A stretch of 64,000 bases of DNA from Actinoplanes sp. N902-109 (GTDB lineage Bacteria; Actinomycetota; Actinomycetes; Mycobacteriales; Micromonosporaceae): positions 6,449,501-6,513,500 of the forward strand of contig NC_021191.1 in the NCBI RefSeq assembly GCF_000389965.1, read 5' to 3'. The notes below the pieces were generated by a model that saw nothing but the letters and a program-made list of their open reading frames with translations, had not been told where the DNA came from and searched no databases. Made by a program: the position numbers and the translations under genes. Of this stretch, positions 17,329 through 25,951 are shown one piece after another. How positions within the stretch are numbered: the stretch's first letter is position 1; each line of letters begins with the position of its first letter.

Positions 17329-18843
17329 ATGAAACGACTCCCTGCGGCCCTGGCCACGGCGGCCGTCGGTGCCGCGACCGTGGCCGCCCTGCCGATGACC
17401 GGCGCGGCGGCGGCAACCGGCGGCGTGACCGGCTATGCGACGCAGAACGGCGGCACCACCGGCGGCGCGGGCGGCACCACCGTCAAGGCGACCACCGGCA
17501 CCGCCATCCACCAGGCCCTCTGCGGCCGGGCCAGCAGCTCGACGCCGATCACCATCCAGGTCGAAGGCACGATAACGGTCGGCAACACCGCCAAGGTGTC
17601 CGGCACCAGCTGCACCACCGCGGCGGGCGTGATCGAGATCAAGGAGGTCAGCAACGTCACGATCGTCGGGGTCGGCGCCGGGGCGGTCTTCGACCAGATC
17701 GGCATCCACCTGCGCGGCTCGGCCAACATCATCGTGCAGAACGTGACGGTGCGGAACGTGAAGAAGTCCGGCTCGCCCACCTCCAACGGCGGCGACGCGA
17801 TCGGCATGGAGAGCAACGTCCACAACGTCTGGATCGACCACAACACCCTGTACGCCTCGGGCGGCGAGGACGAGGGCTACGACTCGCTGATCGACATGAA
17901 GGCCGGCACCACGTACGTCACGGTCTCGTACAACACGCTGCGCAACTCCGGCCGCGGCGGCCTGGTCGGCTCCAGCGACAGCGACCTGGCCAACGGGCCG
18001 GTCACGTTCCACCACAACCTGTACGAGAACATCGACTCGCGGACACCGCTGCTGCGCGGCGCCACCGCGCACATCTACAACAACTACTACGTCAACCTGA
18101 ACGAGTCGGGCATCAACCCGAGGGCCGGCGGCAAGGCGCGGGTGGACAACAACTACTTCAAGAACTCCAAGGACGTCCTCGGCACGTTCTACACCGACCT
18201 GCCCGGCTCCTGGCAGGTCAGCGGCAACATCTTCGACAACGTCACCTGGTCGGCGCCCAGCGACGAGAACAACCCCGCCGGACCCGACCCCCGATCGAAC
18301 ACCTCGATCAGCATTCCGTACGCCTACCAGCTGGACGCCGCCGGCTGCGTACCCCAGATCGTCACGGCCACCGCGGGCGCCGGCACCGGCCTGCAGGTGT
18401 CGAACGGAAGCTGCTCGGTGACCCCGCCACCCGCCACGACACCGCCCACCACCACCCCGCCGCCCACCACCACCCCGCCGAGCGGCGGCAACCTGAGCAT
18501 CGGGGCGGGCGCGGACGGCTCCAGCAAGGCGAGCGGCACCAGCTACGGCAACGTGATCGACGGCAGCACGGGCACCTCCTGGTCCCCGGCCGGCAGCACC
18601 GGTGACATCTCCGTCAAATGGGGTGCGGCCACCACGATCTCGCGGGTGGTCATCAAGGAATCCGCAGCCGGCCGGATCGGCGCCTGGCACCTGCTCAACG
18701 CCGACACCGGCGCGGTCCTCTCATCCGGAACCGGCGCCGGCACCATCACGTTCGCCGCGACGTCGCTGAAGAAGATCACCTTCCGCATCACCAGCGCATC
18801 CGCCACCCCCACGGTGGCCGAGTTCGAGACGTACGCCAGTTAG
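17329..18843 (+). CDS. pectate lyase, PL1 family, with C-terminal binding module
   Basis: This is a 504-residue secreted enzyme. Its signal peptide ends near GAAAA. The PL1 parallel beta-helix contains the calcium-site region NVWIDHNTLYASGGEDEGYDSLIDMK, seen in two parts as WIDHNTLY and YDSLIDMK. The strand VTVSYNTLRNSGRGGLVGS precedes FHHNLYENIDSRTPLLR, which carries the catalytic Arg. A Thr/Pro linker (about 364-384) leads to a module (NLSIGAGADGSSKASGTSYG to FETYAS) homologous to the N-terminal module of the PL3 enzyme. It cleaves homogalacturonan. ATG 17329 follows a GAAGGAA site. Confidence 0.94.
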   Translation: MKRLPAALATAAVGAATVAALPMTGAAAATGGVTGYATQNGGTTGGAGGTTVKATTGTAIHQALCGRASSSTPITIQVEGTITVGNTAKVSGTSCTTAAGVIEIKEVSNVTIVGVGAGAVFDQIGIHLRGSANIIVQNVTVRNVKKSGSPTSNGGDAIGMESNVHNVWIDHNTLYASGGEDEGYDSLIDMKAGTTYVTVSYNTLRNSGRGGLVGSSDSDLANGPVTFHHNLYENIDSRTPLLRGATAHIYNNYYVNLNESGINPRAGGKARVDNNYFKNSKDVLGTFYTDLPGSWQVSGNIFDNVTWSAPSDENNPAGPDPRSNTSISIPYAYQLDAAGCVPQIVTATAGAGTGLQVSNGSCSVTPPPATTPPTTTPPPTTTPPSGGNLSIGAGADGSSKASGTSYGNVIDGSTGTSWSPAGSTGDISVKWGAATTISRVVIKESAAGRIGAWHLLNADTGAVLSSGTGAGTITFAATSLKKITFRITSASATPTVAEFETYAS

Positions 18844-18891
18844 CGCACCCGCCGCGGCCGCTGCTCCCGGTGGCGACCGCGGCCCGCGGCA

Positions 18892-19026
18892 TCAGAACGC
18901 GAAGTGCTGGGCCTCCTCGGTCAGCTCGATCAGCCGCCGCTGCGCCGGCTCCGGATGACGGGTCTGGCCGAGTTCGGCGAACATCCCAGCGGTCCGCACG
19001 GTCAGCTCCCCGCCATTCCCCACCAC
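18892..19026 (-). other. possible 44-codon fragment
   Basis: This minus-strand frame reads from GTG 19026 and carries AGMFAELGQTRHPEPAQRR then LIELTEEAQHFAF before TGA. Its composition is protein-like, unlike the other frames here. It lies downstream of the LuxR-type regulator gene in the same direction. It may be a small co-transcribed gene or the tail of a lost one. I cannot assign a family. Confidence 0.25.
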
Positions 19027-19043
19027 CGGGCGGCGGCGGTGCG

Positions 19044-20081
19044 TCAGCGGGATGGTAGCGACTCCGGTTGCGCCACGGTGTCGTCCTCGGTCAGCCAGCC
19101 CTGTTTCGCCGCCAGCACGGCGAGCTGGAAGCGGGTGCGGGCGCCCAGCACGGCACCCGCGTCGGTGATGTGCTGCTGGACCGTGCGGCGGCTCAGGTCG
19201 AGGATCCGGGCGATCGTCTCGTCCTTCATCCCGGCCGCCATCATCCGCAGGATCTCCCGGGTGCGCAGGTCGCGTCCCGAGGCGGGCAGGCCGCGGTCGG
19301 TGTCCGCCAGGTCGTGGCGTCTCGTCAGGGTCACCGGCTCGGCGCGTTCCCACACGTGCTCGAACAGCGCGGCCAGCGCCATCACCAGGGCGGGCGAGTG
19401 CACCACCAGGGAACCCGACGACGGGCGGTCCCCCCGGATCGGCAGCAGCGCAGCCGCCCGGTCGAACACCACCAGTTTCAGCGGGATCTGCGAGGTCAGC
19501 CGCAGGTGCCCGCCCTGGCCGGTGCCGCGCACCGCGGTCATCAGGGACACCGCGTCGGTGAAGCCGTCCGTCTCGTAGACCGAGCGCATCCGTACCCCGG
19601 GTGTCACGTCGGCCGCTCCGGCGGACGCCGGTGTGCCGGTCACGTACGGCGGCTTCGCGAGATGCAGCACTTCGGACGAGCTTCCCACGAGCAGGTGGTG
19701 GTAGCGGGCAGGCACCTCTTCGCTCTTCAGCACCTCCACCATGTCCGTGGCGCGTGGCCCGGACACCGCTTCGTGAGCTGCGGAGAGCTGCTCCACGAGG
19801 TCCTCGACCCGGGCCAGTTCGGCTCGCCGCCGGGCCAGCAGGGCGCCGAGCGACGGTCGCGGCGGTGCGGCGGCCCAGCGCGGTTCGGCGCCGCCGATCC
19901 GGGAGGCCAGGGCCGAGTCCGCCAGGTGCTGCAGCGCCCGCTCCGCCTCGGCGGGTGACACCCCGGCCGTGTCCGCCACCTCGTCGCGGTCCGCCGATCG
20001 CACGGCCACCAGGTGCTCCAGCACGCGCCCGGCCAGTGGATCAAGACCCGTTGCCGACCACGGTACGTCCGTTGTGTCCAT
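19044..20081 (-). CDS. LuxR-family regulator with TrmB-like N-terminal helix-turn-helix
   Basis: The protein has 345 residues. Residues 13-60 form a winged-helix-like segment (AGRVLEHLVAVRSADRDEVA, then GVSPAEAERALQHLADSAL). A central sensor-like domain follows. The C-terminal GerE/LuxR HTH is LRTREILRMMAAGMKDETIA with SRRTVQQHI. This architecture is widespread in streptomycetes and relatives with mostly unknown ligands. It is divergent from the M4 protease gene, whose expression it may control; the 196-base gap between them has no clear palindrome. Confidence 0.85.
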   Translation of the reverse strand: MDTTDVPWSATGLDPLAGRVLEHLVAVRSADRDEVADTAGVSPAEAERALQHLADSALASRIGGAEPRWAAAPPRPSLGALLARRRAELARVEDLVEQLSAAHEAVSGPRATDMVEVLKSEEVPARYHHLLVGSSSEVLHLAKPPYVTGTPASAGAADVTPGVRMRSVYETDGFTDAVSLMTAVRGTGQGGHLRLTSQIPLKLVVFDRAAALLPIRGDRPSSGSLVVHSPALVMALAALFEHVWERAEPVTLTRRHDLADTDRGLPASGRDLRTREILRMMAAGMKDETIARILDLSRRTVQQHITDAGAVLGARTRFQLAVLAAKQGWLTEDDTVAQPESLPSR

Positions 20082-20277
20082 GCGTCTTCATCCCCTCCGA
20101 CCGGAGCATGCCCGGAGCGCCTTCCGCGGCGATGAATCGGCGATTACGGGTCTGTAAGAAGCTGCGGGGGCGGGACTGCTCACTTGCGCAGCTGCACAAC
20201 GTCGTTCTTGTGGCCGCGCGCGCCGCCGGGGTGAGCTGAGTGAACCGGTTCAGCAACGACCACCGCAGGAGTTTCCC

Positions 20278-23223
20278 TTGCGCAGACCCAAGGCTCTACC
20301 CGCAATCGCCGTTCTGGCGACGGCTGCCATCCTGGGAACAACGGCCCAGGCCGCGCACGCCGCGCCCCCGTCGCCGGCGCCGTCCTCGGAGGAGCAGCAG
20401 GAGTCCCTCCCGGTCACCGTGGCACCCGCCACGGACACTCCCGCCCTCGTGGACGACGTGGCCGACCCGGTCGACGCCACGATCGCACCGGACAAGGCCG
20501 CCAAGGCTCACCTCGCCGGGCACAAGGACCGCTACAAGATCAGCGACCCGGCCGGCACGCTCACCACAGCGAGCGTCGAGACGCGGGGCAACCGCGAGAC
20601 GGTCCGGCTGAATCAGAAGTACCGGGGCCTGCCCGTGTTCGGCGCCCAGTATGTCGTCCGTACCGAGAAGGCGGCCGGCAAGCGTACGGTGACCGGCACC
20701 TCGGGCAGCTACTTCACCAACCTGGACGTCGACACGAGCGTCACCCCGATCCCCGCGGCGGTCGCTGTCTCCCGGGCGGTCGACGAGGTGCGCAAGAGCC
20801 TGCACCCCGGTACGGCGGTCGTGGCGTCGGCCCCGCGCCGCGGCGGCACCGCCGAGCCGGCCGACCTCACCGGCACCGACCAGGGGCTGCTGGTCATGCC
20901 GACCGGCACCGGCGTGCTCGCCCGGCGCGTGCTGGTCAAGGGCAAGGACGCCGTCACGGGTCAGCCCGTGCTGCGCGACGTGTACGTGGGCGCGACGAAC
21001 GGGGTGCCGCTGCTCAGCGTCAGCCGGATCAAGTCCGTCGTGTCCGGTCAGCAGGCTGCCGCCCTGGCCGCCGAGGGCAAGGCGGGTGCACCGCAAGCCG
21101 GCAAGCAGCAGCGTGCGGCGGGCGCCGGGACCGCATCGGTCGTCGGGCAGGGCACGACGTTGCACGGTGCCACGGTGTCGCTGCCGCTCGTACAGTCCGA
21201 CGACGGCTCGTACCTGATGAAGGACGAGACCCACCGGGCGCCGGACGGTCAGGCGGTGCCGATCACCACCTGGGACGCCCGGGGCTGGGACTACTACGAC
21301 CTGATGGACGGCGCGTGGCCGCAGGGTCTGACGCCGTTCGCGGCCGCGTCGACCACGCTCGGTGCCGACCTGACCGCCGCCGGTGCGGTGGACGCCGCCT
21401 GGGACGCCGCGAAGGTGTACGAGTGGTACCGCAGCGAGCTCGGGCGCAACAGCCTGGACGACGCCGGCATGCCGATCAACTCGGTCGTGGGCATCACGTA
21501 CGGCGGCAACCCGTGGGTCAACGCCTACTGGGACGGCACCCGCATGGTGTACGGCAGCGGCGACGACGAGTACCTGCCGCTGGCCGCCGACCCGGACGTC
21601 GTGGGTCACGAGATGACGCACGGCGTGGTGGAGCACACCGCGAGCCTGGTCTACGCCGGCCAGCCGGGCGCGCTCAACGAGGCGATCGCCGACTACTTCG
21701 GCAACGCCATCGACGTCGACGCCTCGGGCACGGCGATGTCCGACCCGCAGGCCGCCCTGATCGGTGGCGACCTCTGCCGGACGCTGGCGCCCGCCGCCTG
21801 CGCCCTGCGCGACCTCGACGACGGCACCACCACGGCGGACTTCCAGCACCTCATCGACTCGCCGTCGATGGATGACGGCGGCGTGCACCTCAACTCGACG
21901 ATCGTGTCCGGTGCCCTGTGGGACCTGCGTCAGGCGCTCGGCAAGGCGACCGCTGACAAGATCGTCTACCGTGCCGTCACCGATTACCTGACGCCCATGT
22001 CCGACTTCGTCGACATGCGCGACGCGGTGATCGCCTCCGCCCGGTCGTTCCACGTCAGCAAGGACGAGCGCCGGGTGGTCCAGGCGGCGTTCGACTCCCG
22101 CGACATCACCAAGAAATGGGAGCGGAAGCTGTACGGCGGCGCCGACGTCCTGATCGACCGGCTCAACACCGGCATGTACGCCGACATGCGGGCAGGCGTG
22201 GCGGACGGCTGGTTCGCCGTACCGCGGGCGGACGCCAACCGCACCGAGCCGACCGCGATCTGGGTGGGCCGCACCGACGGCAAGACCACCCCGTACCGGA
22301 TCTCGCCGGACGACGGCAGCGTCCACAGCTTCCCGCACACCAACGGCAAGCAGGTCGTGTGGCTGTCGATCGCCATCGACCCCGGCTCGCCGACGTGGGA
22401 GACCAACCGCATCCTGTCGGCGCCGATCGGCGGCGGGCCGGTCACCGAGCTCTACAGCTCCCCGGAGCGCATCGACGGTCTGGGCTTCGACGGCGACATC
22501 GTCGCGTGGAGTTCGTCCGATGCCGCGCAGGGATACCTCGACGTCGTGCACTACCTGCAAGGCAGCTCCCCGACCGTGCACACCCTCGCCCACCCGGAAT
22601 GGTCCGGCAGCGCGACGGCGCCGAGCGTCAAGAACGGGAAGATCTCGTACGTCCGGTACGAGGACTTCGAGCAGCCCGACGCCAACGGCACCTGGTGGTC
22701 GCTGGGCGTCGAGGTCTACGACGTCGCGACCGGCCGGACGACCTACGCCGGTGGCGACGCGGGCGCCGAGCGGATGAGCTACCCCGACCTGTCCGCCACC
22801 GGCGTCGCCTGGATGACCGACCGCGACTACGGCACAATCGTCAACGGCGAGTGGAGCCAGGGGACGTACAACGACTCCATCCGGCTCTTCGACTTCGCCG
22901 GCCGCACCAGCCACCTGCTGTTCGAGGAGAACTCGCCGCAGGCGGTCCGCGCCGACACGGTCGCGTTGTCCGACACCACCCTCACCATCACCGAGGAGGC
23001 GCCGGTGCAGGCCTGGACGGCGAACGGCGGCTACCCGGACAACTCGCTCAACCCGAAGCTCAAGCAGTACACGTTCCAGGGCAAGTACCTCGGCCCGGCG
23101 TCGTGCAGCCCGGGAGCGCAGATGTACGCGACCGCGGCCGAGGACCGCGAGGTGGCCTACATGGACTCCGCGGCGTCCGGTTTCGGCCTCGCGTATGCCA
23201 AGGGTGAGAAGTCCTGCAAGTAG
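20278..23223 (+). CDS. secreted M4 (thermolysin-family) metalloprotease with C-terminal propeller-like domain
   Basis: This 981-residue preproprotein has a signal peptide (PAIAVLATAAILGTTAQAAHA) and an FTP/PepSY-like propeptide (GNRETVRLNQKYRGLPVFGA). The catalytic domain has HEMTH at residues 444-448 and distal zinc ligand Glu468 in NEAIADYF, a spacing of 24 as in thermolysin. The late active-site His is in GGVHLNSTIV. Residues after about 640 form repeated WxG/DG strands (GKQVVWLSI, GDIVAWSSSD, GKISYVRYE, TGVAWMTDRD), resembling a TolB-like beta-propeller. That is an unusual C-terminal addition for M4. The TTG start is set by CAGGAG at about 20267 and by the signal peptide. It is an extracellular, broad-specificity endoprotease. 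Confidence 0.9.
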   Translation: MRRPKALPAIAVLATAAILGTTAQAAHAAPPSPAPSSEEQQESLPVTVAPATDTPALVDDVADPVDATIAPDKAAKAHLAGHKDRYKISDPAGTLTTASVETRGNRETVRLNQKYRGLPVFGAQYVVRTEKAAGKRTVTGTSGSYFTNLDVDTSVTPIPAAVAVSRAVDEVRKSLHPGTAVVASAPRRGGTAEPADLTGTDQGLLVMPTGTGVLARRVLVKGKDAVTGQPVLRDVYVGATNGVPLLSVSRIKSVVSGQQAAALAAEGKAGAPQAGKQQRAAGAGTASVVGQGTTLHGATVSLPLVQSDDGSYLMKDETHRAPDGQAVPITTWDARGWDYYDLMDGAWPQGLTPFAAASTTLGADLTAAGAVDAAWDAAKVYEWYRSELGRNSLDDAGMPINSVVGITYGGNPWVNAYWDGTRMVYGSGDDEYLPLAADPDVVGHEMTHGVVEHTASLVYAGQPGALNEAIADYFGNAIDVDASGTAMSDPQAALIGGDLCRTLAPAACALRDLDDGTTTADFQHLIDSPSMDDGGVHLNSTIVSGALWDLRQALGKATADKIVYRAVTDYLTPMSDFVDMRDAVIASARSFHVSKDERRVVQAAFDSRDITKKWERKLYGGADVLIDRLNTGMYADMRAGVADGWFAVPRADANRTEPTAIWVGRTDGKTTPYRISPDDGSVHSFPHTNGKQVVWLSIAIDPGSPTWETNRILSAPIGGGPVTELYSSPERIDGLGFDGDIVAWSSSDAAQGYLDVVHYLQGSSPTVHTLAHPEWSGSATAPSVKNGKISYVRYEDFEQPDANGTWWSLGVEVYDVATGRTTYAGGDAGAERMSYPDLSATGVAWMTDRDYGTIVNGEWSQGTYNDSIRLFDFAGRTSHLLFEENSPQAVRADTVALSDTTLTITEEAPVQAWTANGGYPDNSLNPKLKQYTFQGKYLGPASCSPGAQMYATAAEDREVAYMDSAASGFGLAYAKGEKSCK

Positions 23224-23236
23224 GACGGCGATGACC

Positions 23237-23283
23237 AGCAGCGCGCTGGGACCTCTCCCCCCGGGAAGTCCCAGCGCGCTGCT
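23237..23283. terminator. strong bidirectional hairpin
   Basis: A perfect 16-bp stem AGCAGCGCGCTGGGAC / GTCCCAGCGCGCTGCT with a 15-nt loop separates the M4 protease and the convergent fasciclin gene. It is the strongest terminator-like structure I see in the window. Confidence 0.9.
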
Positions 23284-23289
23284 GCATGA

Positions 23290-23931
23290 TCACGGCAGGT
23301 CGGCCGGACGCAGGACAGCGTCGATGGCGTGGGCGATCTGGCGGTTGCCCTTGTTGATGTCGAACCTCACCACGCGCGGGTCGCGGTCGCTGGGGTCGGC
23401 GTCGCGCAGGGTGACCCGGGGCAGGCAGCGACCGGTGACCCGTACGGTGACGGTGCCGCCGGCGGCGGTCGTGAGCTTGGTGCCGTTGGCCTTGACCGCG
23501 GTCTTGCGGTTGATCGTCGCGCCCGGGACCACGTGGTAGAGCAGCACCCCTTCCACCGTGTCGATGCCCAGGCCGGCGACCGTACCGAAGGCCTGCTTCT
23601 CGGCGGGCAGCCGGCCGGCGCCGGTCAGCTCACGGGCCAGGTTCTCGAACGCGCGGTCGGTGGGCAGGAAGGCGGTGAGCGCGGTCCCGCCGTCGGCCAG
23701 CACCGCGACCGGGCTGCCCGGTTTGGCTTTCAGGACCGCGCCGACGGCGGCGGTGAGGATGTCGAAGTCGTACGGATTGTGGTCGAAGCCGGCGCCTCCC
23801 CCGGCCAGCACCTGGGCCAGCGAGCGGGTGCCCTGCGGGGCGGAGGCGTGCGCGGCGGCACTGGGCGCCAGGACCGCGGCGGTGGCGGTGAGCCCGGTGA
23901 GCAGGCGGGTGGTGGTACGTCCGAGTCTCAT
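23290..23931 (-). CDS. secreted fasciclin-domain protein (MPT70/83-like)
   Basis: The protein has 213 residues: a signal peptide (LLTGLTATAAVLAPSAAAHA) and one fasciclin (FAS1) domain. Typical motifs are LTAFLPTDRAFENLA, VEGVLLYHVVPGATI and the terminal HAIDAVLRPADL. There is no lipobox, so it is probably released or cell-wall associated. ATG 23931 follows GGGAAAGG. It is divergent from a sigma/anti-sigma pair of the SigK/RskA type. This parallels mycobacteria, where SigK drives the fasciclin proteins MPT70 and MPT83, so control by this sigma factor is the natural prediction. Confidence 0.9.
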   Translation of the reverse strand: MRLGRTTTRLLTGLTATAAVLAPSAAAHASAPQGTRSLAQVLAGGGAGFDHNPYDFDILTAAVGAVLKAKPGSPVAVLADGGTALTAFLPTDRAFENLARELTGAGRLPAEKQAFGTVAGLGIDTVEGVLLYHVVPGATINRKTAVKANGTKLTTAAGGTVTVRVTGRCLPRVTLRDADPSDRDPRVVRFDINKGNRQIAHAIDAVLRPADLP

Positions 23932-24113
23932 GCTGCACCTTTCCCTGAGAGGTATCGCCATCGGTTCGCCCGCCGGTCCGGCCACGGATGCGCCCCCGTA
24001 CCGGAAAAAGTTTCTCCGTCCCGGTGCATCCACGGGCGGGCCCGACGGCGAAGAATGCTCCGGGACAGTGCTGCGACAAGGGCGTACCGGCACGAAGGAC
24101 GGCAGCGAACGCG

Positions 24114-24695
24114 GTGAATACGATCGACCGCTCGGACACCGGCGGTGACGACCAGATCCTCGACCGGTTCCGGTCGGGCGACGAGCTTGCGCTGCGCTGG
24201 TTGTACGACCGGTACGGCGCGGCCGTCCTGCACCTCGGGCAGACGTCGCTCGGCAACCGCCACGACGCCGAGGACGTCGTGCAGGCGACGTTTGTCGCCG
24301 CCTGGCAGAGCCGGGAACGGTACGACCCCCGGCTGGGCAGCCCGCTGGCCTGGCTGCTGGGCATCGCCCGGCGCAAAGCCGTCGACCTGATCCGGCTGCG
24401 GTCCCGGCAGGATCGCGTCATCGACACGATGCGTCAGGTCGAGACCGCCGGTGCCGGTGCCGGTGGCCCGGATCCGGACACGGTCATCGACCGGCTGGTC
24501 ATCGCCGACGAGCTGCGCGGGCTCGAACCGGCGCAGCGCCAGGTGCTCGCCCTGACCTTCTACGACGACCTGACCCACGTGCAGATCGCAGCCCTGACCG
24601 GCATGCCCCTGGGTACGGTGAAAAGCCATCTCCGCCGCGGGATCGCGCGGTTGCGCAGCCGATGGGAGGTCGACCGTGCCGCATCTGGATCCTGA
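24114..24695 (+). CDS. ECF sigma factor, SigK-like
   Basis: The protein has 193 residues. The sigma-2 region has YDRYGAAVLHLGQTSLGNRHDAEDVVQATFVAAW in segments: DAEDVVQATF is region 2.2 and LAWLLGIARRKAVDLIR is region 2.4. Sigma-4 is LEPAQRQVLALTFYDDLTHV followed by GMPLGTVKSHLRRGIARL. GTG 24114 is chosen by protein length; an AAGGAC element lies about 12 bases upstream. The stop overlaps the anti-sigma gene by 20 bases, indicating tight coupling. It directs RNA polymerase to a small regulon, probably including the divergent fasciclin gene. Confidence 0.93.
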   Translation: MNTIDRSDTGGDDQILDRFRSGDELALRWLYDRYGAAVLHLGQTSLGNRHDAEDVVQATFVAAWQSRERYDPRLGSPLAWLLGIARRKAVDLIRLRSRQDRVIDTMRQVETAGAGAGGPDPDTVIDRLVIADELRGLEPAQRQVLALTFYDDLTHVQIAALTGMPLGTVKSHLRRGIARLRSRWEVDRAASGS

Positions 24696-25377
24696 CCGCC
24701 TGGTGCTCATCGCCCTCGGCGAGCAGGACCCGTCCGTCACCGAGAGCGAGCACCTGCGGCACTGCACCGTCTGCGGCGCGGACCTGGACGCCACCCGGGC
24801 GACGGTGTCGGCCGGCCGGGAGACCCAGCACCTGCACGAGCTGACCGCGCCGCCGGAGGATCTCTGGGCCCGGATCGCCGGTTCCGCCTTCGCCACCATC
24901 CCCTCCCCCAACGGCCACGCCCCGGTCGCGCCCGCGCGCAGCCGGTCGGCCGGGCGGCGAGGGCGGCGGCTTGTACTGGCCGCAGCCGCTGTGGTTGTCC
25001 TCGCCGCCGCGGCAGGCGTGGGCATCCTGTGGTCGGGACGCCACCCCCGCGAACGTGTCGTCGCTGTGGCGGACCTGGTCGCGCAACCCGCCGCGCCGAG
25101 CTCGGCGACGGGCCGGGCGACCATCGTCGACACCGGCCACGGGTTGCAGATGCGCGTCTCGATGGCGGGCATGCCGCCGGCCGGCGGCTACTACACGGTC
25201 TGGCTCTACGACGGCCGCACCGTCATGGTCCCCATCGGCTCCCCGGGGCCGGCCCCGCTGAACGTGCCCGCCGCCGTGGGCGACCTGACCCGGTTCGCCA
25301 TCGTCGACGTCTCGGCGCAGCAGCTCGGGCAGCAGGAACACGGCACCAGCATGCTGCAGGGCCGGCTGCACCCGTAG
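24676..25377 (+). CDS. anti-sigma factor, RskA-like
   Basis: The protein has 233 residues. The N-terminal anti-sigma domain has a zinc-type HLRHCTVCGADL motif. One transmembrane helix is near residues 96-115 (LVLAAAAVVVLAAAAGVGIL). The extracytoplasmic C-terminus has the RskA fold signature GGYYTVWLYDGRTVMVPIG. It holds the SigK-like factor at the membrane until regulated proteolysis releases it. The GTG start lies inside the sigma gene. The signal is unknown; redox state is suggested for the mycobacterial homologue. Confidence 0.92.
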   Translation: MPHLDPDRLVLIALGEQDPSVTESEHLRHCTVCGADLDATRATVSAGRETQHLHELTAPPEDLWARIAGSAFATIPSPNGHAPVAPARSRSAGRRGRRLVLAAAAVVVLAAAAGVGILWSGRHPRERVVAVADLVAQPAAPSSATGRATIVDTGHGLQMRVSMAGMPPAGGYYTVWLYDGRTVMVPIGSPGPAPLNVPAAVGDLTRFAIVDVSAQQLGQQEHGTSMLQGRLHP

Positions 25378-25391
25378 CCGGGCAGGTCCGG

Positions 25392-25889
25392 TCAGGAGCC
25401 GATTGAGGTGCGCGCTGTGGTGACCGCGCTGATCAGGCCGCGCACCACCGCGGTCACCCGCCGGAGGTCCTCGGCGCTGACGTCGGCGACGGTGTCGTGC
25501 ATGAGCCGTCCGAGCGGGACGAAGAAGTCGCGGGCCAGCTGCAGGGCCTGCGGCTGCATGACGATCGTGACCTTGCGCCGGTCCTGCGGGTCGCGCCGGC
25601 GGCGCACGTGCCCGGCGTTCTCCAGCCGGTCCACCAGTCCGGTGGTGGCGGGTGCGCCCAGGCCGAGCCGCGCCGCCAGCTCGCCGGAGGTGATCGGCTG
25701 CCCGGTGTGCGTGCCCTGGCTGATCCACATGATCGCGTTCAGGTCGTTGCGGCCGAGGCCGTGGGCCCGGGCGAACACCTCCACGAACACGTCGCTCTCG
25801 ACGGTGAACAGGCGCAACGCGTCGATGAGGTCGTCCACGATCTCGACACGCTCGGCGTCGGGCGAAGGTTGCGTCGGCACAGCTGCCAT
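25392..25889 (-). CDS. MarR-family transcriptional regulator
   Basis: The protein has 165 residues. The winged HTH is GELAARLGLGAPATTGLVDR then LENAGHVRRRRDPQDRRKVT, with the DxRxxxxxLT-type wing. Helices at both ends form the dimer. It is divergent from the MMPL transporter, with 62 bases between. It most likely represses that gene and itself by binding the long dyad in the gap, and is released by a small hydrophobic ligand. Confidence 0.92.
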   Translation of the reverse strand: MAAVPTQPSPDAERVEIVDDLIDALRLFTVESDVFVEVFARAHGLGRNDLNAIMWISQGTHTGQPITSGELAARLGLGAPATTGLVDRLENAGHVRRRRDPQDRRKVTIVMQPQALQLARDFFVPLGRLMHDTVADVSAEDLRRVTAVVRGLISAVTTARTSIGS

Positions 25890-25897
25890 CCTATCGT

Positions 25898-25926
25898 TTC
25901 GTTCAGTGAATATTTCAGCTAACGAA
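25898..25926. promoter_or_regulatory. MarR operator in the divergent MarR-MMPL gap
   Basis: A symmetric 29-bp layout: outer arms TTCGTT (25898-25903) and AACGAA (25921-25926), inner arms TGAA (25907-25910) and TTCA (25914-25917), equal 3-base gaps on both sides and TAT in the centre. It is AT-rich amid GC-rich DNA and spans the promoter zone of both genes. Confidence 0.75.
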
Positions 25927-25951
25927 TGATCTGACAGACGGAGGAGCTGCC

